NCBI GenBank assembly: GCA_904420235.1
Contig: CAJFUS010000077.1
Location: 1-15,664, forward strand
DNA length: 15,664 bases
From: Candidatus Neoanaerotignum tabaqchaliae
GTDB taxonomy: Bacteria; Bacillota; Clostridia; Lachnospirales; Anaerotignaceae
Direction: 5' to 3'
Under the pieces are notes generated by a model, which was not told the DNA's origin, searched no databases, and saw only the letters and a program-made list of their open reading frames with translations. Below are positions 12,560-15,664 of the stretch, one piece after another. Position numbers and translations under genes: made by a program. Positions within the stretch are counted from its first letter, which is position 1; every line of letters starts with the position of its first letter.

Positions 12560-14314
12560 ATGGATATTTTTGGGGTTCTGTCATTAGTAGGCGGCCTTGC
12601 TATGTTTCTTTTTGGTATGGACGTAATGGGCAAAGGACTTGAAAAACAGGCCGGAAATAAACTTCAGCTTCTTCTTGAAAAGCTGACGAATAACCCATTT
12701 AAAGGTTTCCTTTTGGGACTTGTTGTTACGTCTATAATACAAAGTTCCTCAGCCACAACGGTTATGGTTGTTGGATTTGTAAACTCAGGCATAATGCAGT
12801 TAAGTCAGGCCATTGGAATTATAATGGGCGCCAATGTTGGAACAACTGTTACAGCATGGATATTAAGCCTCTCAGGCATAAGCGGAGACAGCCTTTTTAT
12901 GACGCTTTTAAAACCGTCGTCGTTTACTCCTGTGCTTGCTGTTGTAGGAATAATTCTTCTTATGATGGCTAAAAGTGAGAAAAAGAAAAATATAGGAACA
13001 ATACTTTTGGGATTTGCTGTGCTTATGTTCGGCATGGAGCAGATGTCGGCGGCAGTTGAGCCTCTTAAGGATGTTCCAGAATTTACAAATATGTTTACGC
13101 TTTTTACAAATCCAATTTTGGGAATTTTGGCCGGAGCTGTGCTTACAGCCATAATACAAAGCTCTTCAGCTTCTGTCGGCATACTTCAAGCTTTATCGGC
13201 TACGGGAGCCGTAACATTTTCAAGCGCTGTGCCTATAATAATGGGACAGAATATAGGAACCTGCATAACTGCCGTTTTAGCTTCTATTGGAGCTAACAAG
13301 AACGCAAAAAGGGTTGCTGCTGTTCACCTTTATTTTAATATAATAGGAGTTATAATTTTTTCAACGCTGTTTTATGGAGCGAATGCTATTATTCATTTTG
13401 ATTTTTTAAATGATGCCATAGCAAGCGTACAGATAGCCCAAGTGCATACTTTATTTAATATAGTAGCTACGGCCATAATGCTGCCGTTTTCAAAATATCT
13501 TGGAAAACTGGCTTGCATTACTCTTAAAGATGATAAAGATGAGAAGGAACATATTGTTCTTGATGAAAGGTTTTTGGCAACTCCCGCCGTTGCCGTAACT
13601 CAAAGCCGTTCTGCCGCAATAAAAATGGCTGAGCTTGCTAAAAGCGCCATAGACGAATCGATATCGCTTTTAAGAGATTTCAATCAAGATAAAGTTCATG
13701 AAATAAATACCATAGAAAGCGGCGTTGACCGTTATGAAGACCTTATAGGAACATATCTTGTTAAGCTTTCACCAATGGATATGCTTCCAGATGACCATAG
13801 AGAAATATCAAGAATTCTTCATACAATAGGCGATTTTGAACGCATAAGCGACCATGCCGTTAATATAAAAGATGCGGCGGAGGAAATGAAAGAGAAAGAC
13901 ATATATTTTTCAAGTGTGGCCAAACTTGAGCTTAAAGTTTTGGAGGAAGCTGTTAAGCAAATTGTAAGTATAGCCTTTGATTCTTTTGAGAAAAATGATG
14001 CCGATGAGGCAAGAAAGGTTGAGCCGTTGGAACAGGTTGTTAACGAGCTTACAAGAACTATAAAAAACAGACATGTTGAAAGATTGCAAAATGGAACATG
14101 TACAATAGAGCTGGGATTTATACTTTCAGACCTTATAAATAATTATGAGAGAGTTGCCGACCACTGTTCAAATATAGCTGTAGCAGTTATAGAGCTTAAA
14201 AATGACAGCTTTGATACTCATGGTTATATAAGTGATGTTGTGCATAATAGAGACGCGGAATTTACAAAGTTTTATGATGAATATAAAAAGACATATGCTC
14301 TTGATGGAATATAA
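12560..14314 (+). CDS. Na+/phosphate cotransporter (NptA/PNaS family) with C-terminal PhoU domain
   Basis: The 584-residue protein starts at an ATG ten bases after GGGGG. The membrane part (about 1-320) has the two inverted repeats of the PNaS family: QSSSATT (61-67) with GANVGTT (90-96), and QSSSASV (200-206) with GQNIGTC (229-235). The QSSS motifs bind substrate in NaPi-II-type carriers. Residues about 340-575 form a PhoU-like domain with DFERISDH (425-432) and NYERVADH (528-535). This architecture is common in bacteria. The protein probably imports phosphate with sodium, or handles phosphate flux, under PhoP control, and the PhoU part may regulate it. It forms its own unit between two terminators, directly behind the pst operon. 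Confidence 0.92.
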   Translation: MDIFGVLSLVGGLAMFLFGMDVMGKGLEKQAGNKLQLLLEKLTNNPFKGFLLGLVVTSIIQSSSATTVMVVGFVNSGIMQLSQAIGIIMGANVGTTVTAWILSLSGISGDSLFMTLLKPSSFTPVLAVVGIILLMMAKSEKKKNIGTILLGFAVLMFGMEQMSAAVEPLKDVPEFTNMFTLFTNPILGILAGAVLTAIIQSSSASVGILQALSATGAVTFSSAVPIIMGQNIGTCITAVLASIGANKNAKRVAAVHLYFNIIGVIIFSTLFYGANAIIHFDFLNDAIASVQIAQVHTLFNIVATAIMLPFSKYLGKLACITLKDDKDEKEHIVLDERFLATPAVAVTQSRSAAIKMAELAKSAIDESISLLRDFNQDKVHEINTIESGVDRYEDLIGTYLVKLSPMDMLPDDHREISRILHTIGDFERISDHAVNIKDAAEEMKEKDIYFSSVAKLELKVLEEAVKQIVSIAFDSFEKNDADEARKVEPLEQVVNELTRTIKNRHVERLQNGTCTIELGFILSDLINNYERVADHCSNIAVAVIELKNDSFDTHGYISDVVHNRDAEFTKFYDEYKKTYALDGI

Positions 14315-14324
14315 ATTAAAAATT

Positions 14325-14357
14325 AGGGCTCCCTTTGGGAGTCCTTTTGTTATTTTT
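14325..14357 (+). terminator. Terminator of the cotransporter gene
   Basis: AGGGCTCCC (14325-14333) and GGGAGTCCT (14337-14345) pair with one wobble around a 3-base loop. TTTTGTTATTTTT follows. Confidence 0.85.
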
Positions 14358-14414
14358 GAGGCTTGAGAAGCATAATAAATTACTGAACAATTTTTATGGT
14401 GATTTATTAGCTGT

Positions 14415-14534
14415 ATGAAAAAAGACGTTGTTGTTAAAAGTATATTTAAAGGTGAACAGGCAGATTTCGAGATTTTTAAAAAACATATTGAGCTTATGGT
14501 TGAATTGGAAAAGGAGCGGAAAAAATGGAGGTAA
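14415..14534 (+). CDS. Small ORF coupled to the serine recombinase
   Basis: The frame gives 39 residues (MKKDVVVKSIFKGEQADFEI at the start, KERKKWR at the end), charged and probably helical. It has no membrane segment or motif that I recognise. Its last ten bases overlap the recombinase start (ATGGAGGTAA), and it contains the AAGGAG that serves the recombinase, which argues for translational coupling. Its own ribosome site is weak (GGTGA at 14398-14402). A stop directly upstream in frame rules out a longer form with an earlier start. It may be a small regulatory or accessory protein of the element, or only a leader peptide. Confidence 0.45.
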   Translation: MKKDVVVKSIFKGEQADFEIFKKHIELMVELEKERKKWR

Positions 14535-15664
14535 AAAGAAAACTAAGAGCCGCCATTTATTGCCGGCTCTCAAAAGAGGATAAAAATAGAGAGGAAGAAA
14601 GCGAGAGTATACAAAATCAAAAACTTATGCTTACCCAGTATGCTGTAAAAATGGATTGGGATATAGCCGGTATATACTGTGATGAGGACTATTCCGGCCT
14701 CGACGGTGAACGTCCTCAGTTTAAGGCTATGATTGAATTGGCAAGCAAGGGGCTATTTGATATAGTGCTTTGCAAAAATCAGTCAAGGTTCTCAAGAGAT
14801 ATGGAGGCTGTTGAGAAATATATACACGGCCTTTTTCCTATCTGGGGAGTACGTTTTGTGGGTGTTGTTGACAATGCGGACACAATGGATTTAAAAGGGA
14901 AAAAAGCCCGCCAGATTAACGGCCTGATTAATGAATGGTATTGTGAAGATATATCCGAAAACGTTAAGGCCGCTATTTATACTAAAAAAAAGAATGGCCA
15001 ATATCTTGGCCACTGGTGCGTATATGGATATAAACTGAACAAAAACGACAGGCATAAAATAACGCCGGACCCAAAAGCAGCCGAGGTTGTTAAACTTATA
15101 TTCAGTATGTATATAAACGGAGAAAGTGTAAAGACCATAGCGGAATATTTAAGTGGACAAAAGATACCTACACCGTTGGAATATAAAAAAATAAACGGGA
15201 GCAGTTATTTTAATCCGTTGGCTAAAAATATTGGAAAAGGACAATGGAGCGCCTCAACAATAAGAAAAATATTGAGAGATGAAACGTATATCGGCACTCT
15301 TGTTCAAGGGCGGCAAAAAAAGGTGAGCTATAAAAGCAAAAAACTTGTTGATGTGGACGATAAATTTTGGATAACTGTTCCTAATAACCATGAGGCCATA
15401 ATAAGCGAAACAGAGTTTTTGGAGGCAGCTGAAATTATGCGCCTTAAGCGCAGAAGGGTAAATAAACATAGGAATACTGAAAATAATCCATTTTCAGGAA
15501 AAGTCTTTTGCGCCTTATGCAAAGGTCCTTTACATTTTAATACCAAAAACGGAGTTGTGTATTTAAGATGTTCTAAAAGCTTAAAAGATGGAAGCTGCAA
15601 TTGCCGATATATAAGATTTGATAATGTTGAAACGGCGGTTTTTAGCGAGTTTAGAAGGATAGCT
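14525..15664 (+). CDS. Large serine recombinase (runs off the right edge)
   Basis: The frame is open for 380 codons to the window end without a stop. It starts at ATG 14525, eight bases after AAGGAG. The resolvase-type catalytic domain opens with AAIYCRLSKED, giving nucleophile S16, and has SIQNQ (28-32) and QSRFSRD (86-92). The Recombinase domain follows (YGYKLNK at 167-173, ITPDPKAAEVVKLIFSMYINGES at 179-201, IPTP, WSASTIRKILRDETYIGTL). A zinc ribbon has C329, C332, C349 and C358 (FSGKVFCALCKGPL, LRCSK, GSC). Such proteins integrate and excise prophages, Tn4451-like transposons, ICEs and skin-like elements by site-specific recombination. The missing C-terminus would hold the coiled coil. 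With its position just behind a terminator it probably marks the end of an inserted element extending to the right. Confidence 0.93.
   Translation, partial: MEVKRKLRAAIYCRLSKEDKNREEESESIQNQKLMLTQYAVKMDWDIAGIYCDEDYSGLDGERPQFKAMIELASKGLFDIVLCKNQSRFSRDMEAVEKYIHGLFPIWGVRFVGVVDNADTMDLKGKKARQINGLINEWYCEDISENVKAAIYTKKKNGQYLGHWCVYGYKLNKNDRHKITPDPKAAEVVKLIFSMYINGESVKTIAEYLSGQKIPTPLEYKKINGSSYFNPLAKNIGKGQWSASTIRKILRDETYIGTLVQGRQKKVSYKSKKLVDVDDKFWITVPNNHEAIISETEFLEAAEIMRLKRRRVNKHRNTENNPFSGKVFCALCKGPLHFNTKNGVVYLRCSKSLKDGSCNCRYIRFDNVETAVFSEFRRIA

Noticed and set aside
12805..13182. Minus-strand ORF of 125 codons inside the cotransporter gene
   Set aside because: It is antisense to conserved membrane segments and QSSS motifs, with low-complexity composition and no start signal.
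1..15664. CRISPR array, riboswitch or rRNA
   Set aside because: No regularly spaced identical repeats, no recognisable riboswitch core in the leaders, and no rRNA sequence were seen.

Overview
The window looks like chromosomal DNA of a low-GC Gram-positive anaerobe of the class Clostridia, most likely of the Lachnospirales kind. The reasons are the AT-rich codon use with many ATA codons, strong AGGAGG-type ribosome sites, several TTG/GTG starts, an AddB-type recombination gene, a lipoprotein-type PstS, a CwlD-like amidase fragment and PhoP-type direct repeats as in Gram-positive bacteria. The genus cannot be read from the sequence.

Left part (1-4900). It opens with the N-terminal third of addB (minus strand, cut by the window edge). 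Next come a small membrane-anchored FMN-binding-like protein (plus), a minus-strand pair made of a small cupin and a TfoX C-terminal-domain protein, a tRNA-Arg(CCG) with a near-consensus promoter and its own terminator, an HD-domain hydrolase, murA, and a convergent crotonase-type enoyl-CoA hydratase that shares a bidirectional terminator with murA.

Break point (4900-5700). A well-formed start of a CwlD-type N-acetylmuramoyl-L-alanine amidase ends after 54 codons, just past its first zinc-ligand motif. About 380 bp of very AT-rich, repeat-bearing, non-coding DNA follow. This looks like a rearrangement or insertion junction.

Phosphate block (5580-14350). A PhoP-box promoter drives pstS-pstC-pstA-pstB-phoU-phoP-phoR in one tightly packed operon ending in a strong terminator. 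A second transcription unit, headed by three PhoP half-sites at exact 11-bp spacing, encodes a Na+/phosphate cotransporter with a fused PhoU domain. Together these genes form a self-regulating phosphate-starvation module: PhoR/PhoP senses and activates, PstSCAB is the high-affinity importer, PhoU links importer to kinase, and the cotransporter is a second uptake route. The most striking point is PstS itself. Its sequence is circularly permuted: the lobe that is normally C-terminal comes first, and the normally N-terminal AGSSSVTP...FTGEITDW half comes last.

Right edge (14350-15664). A 39-codon ORF overlaps the start of a large serine recombinase that runs off the window. This is probably the integration end of a mobile element inserted just after the cotransporter terminator.
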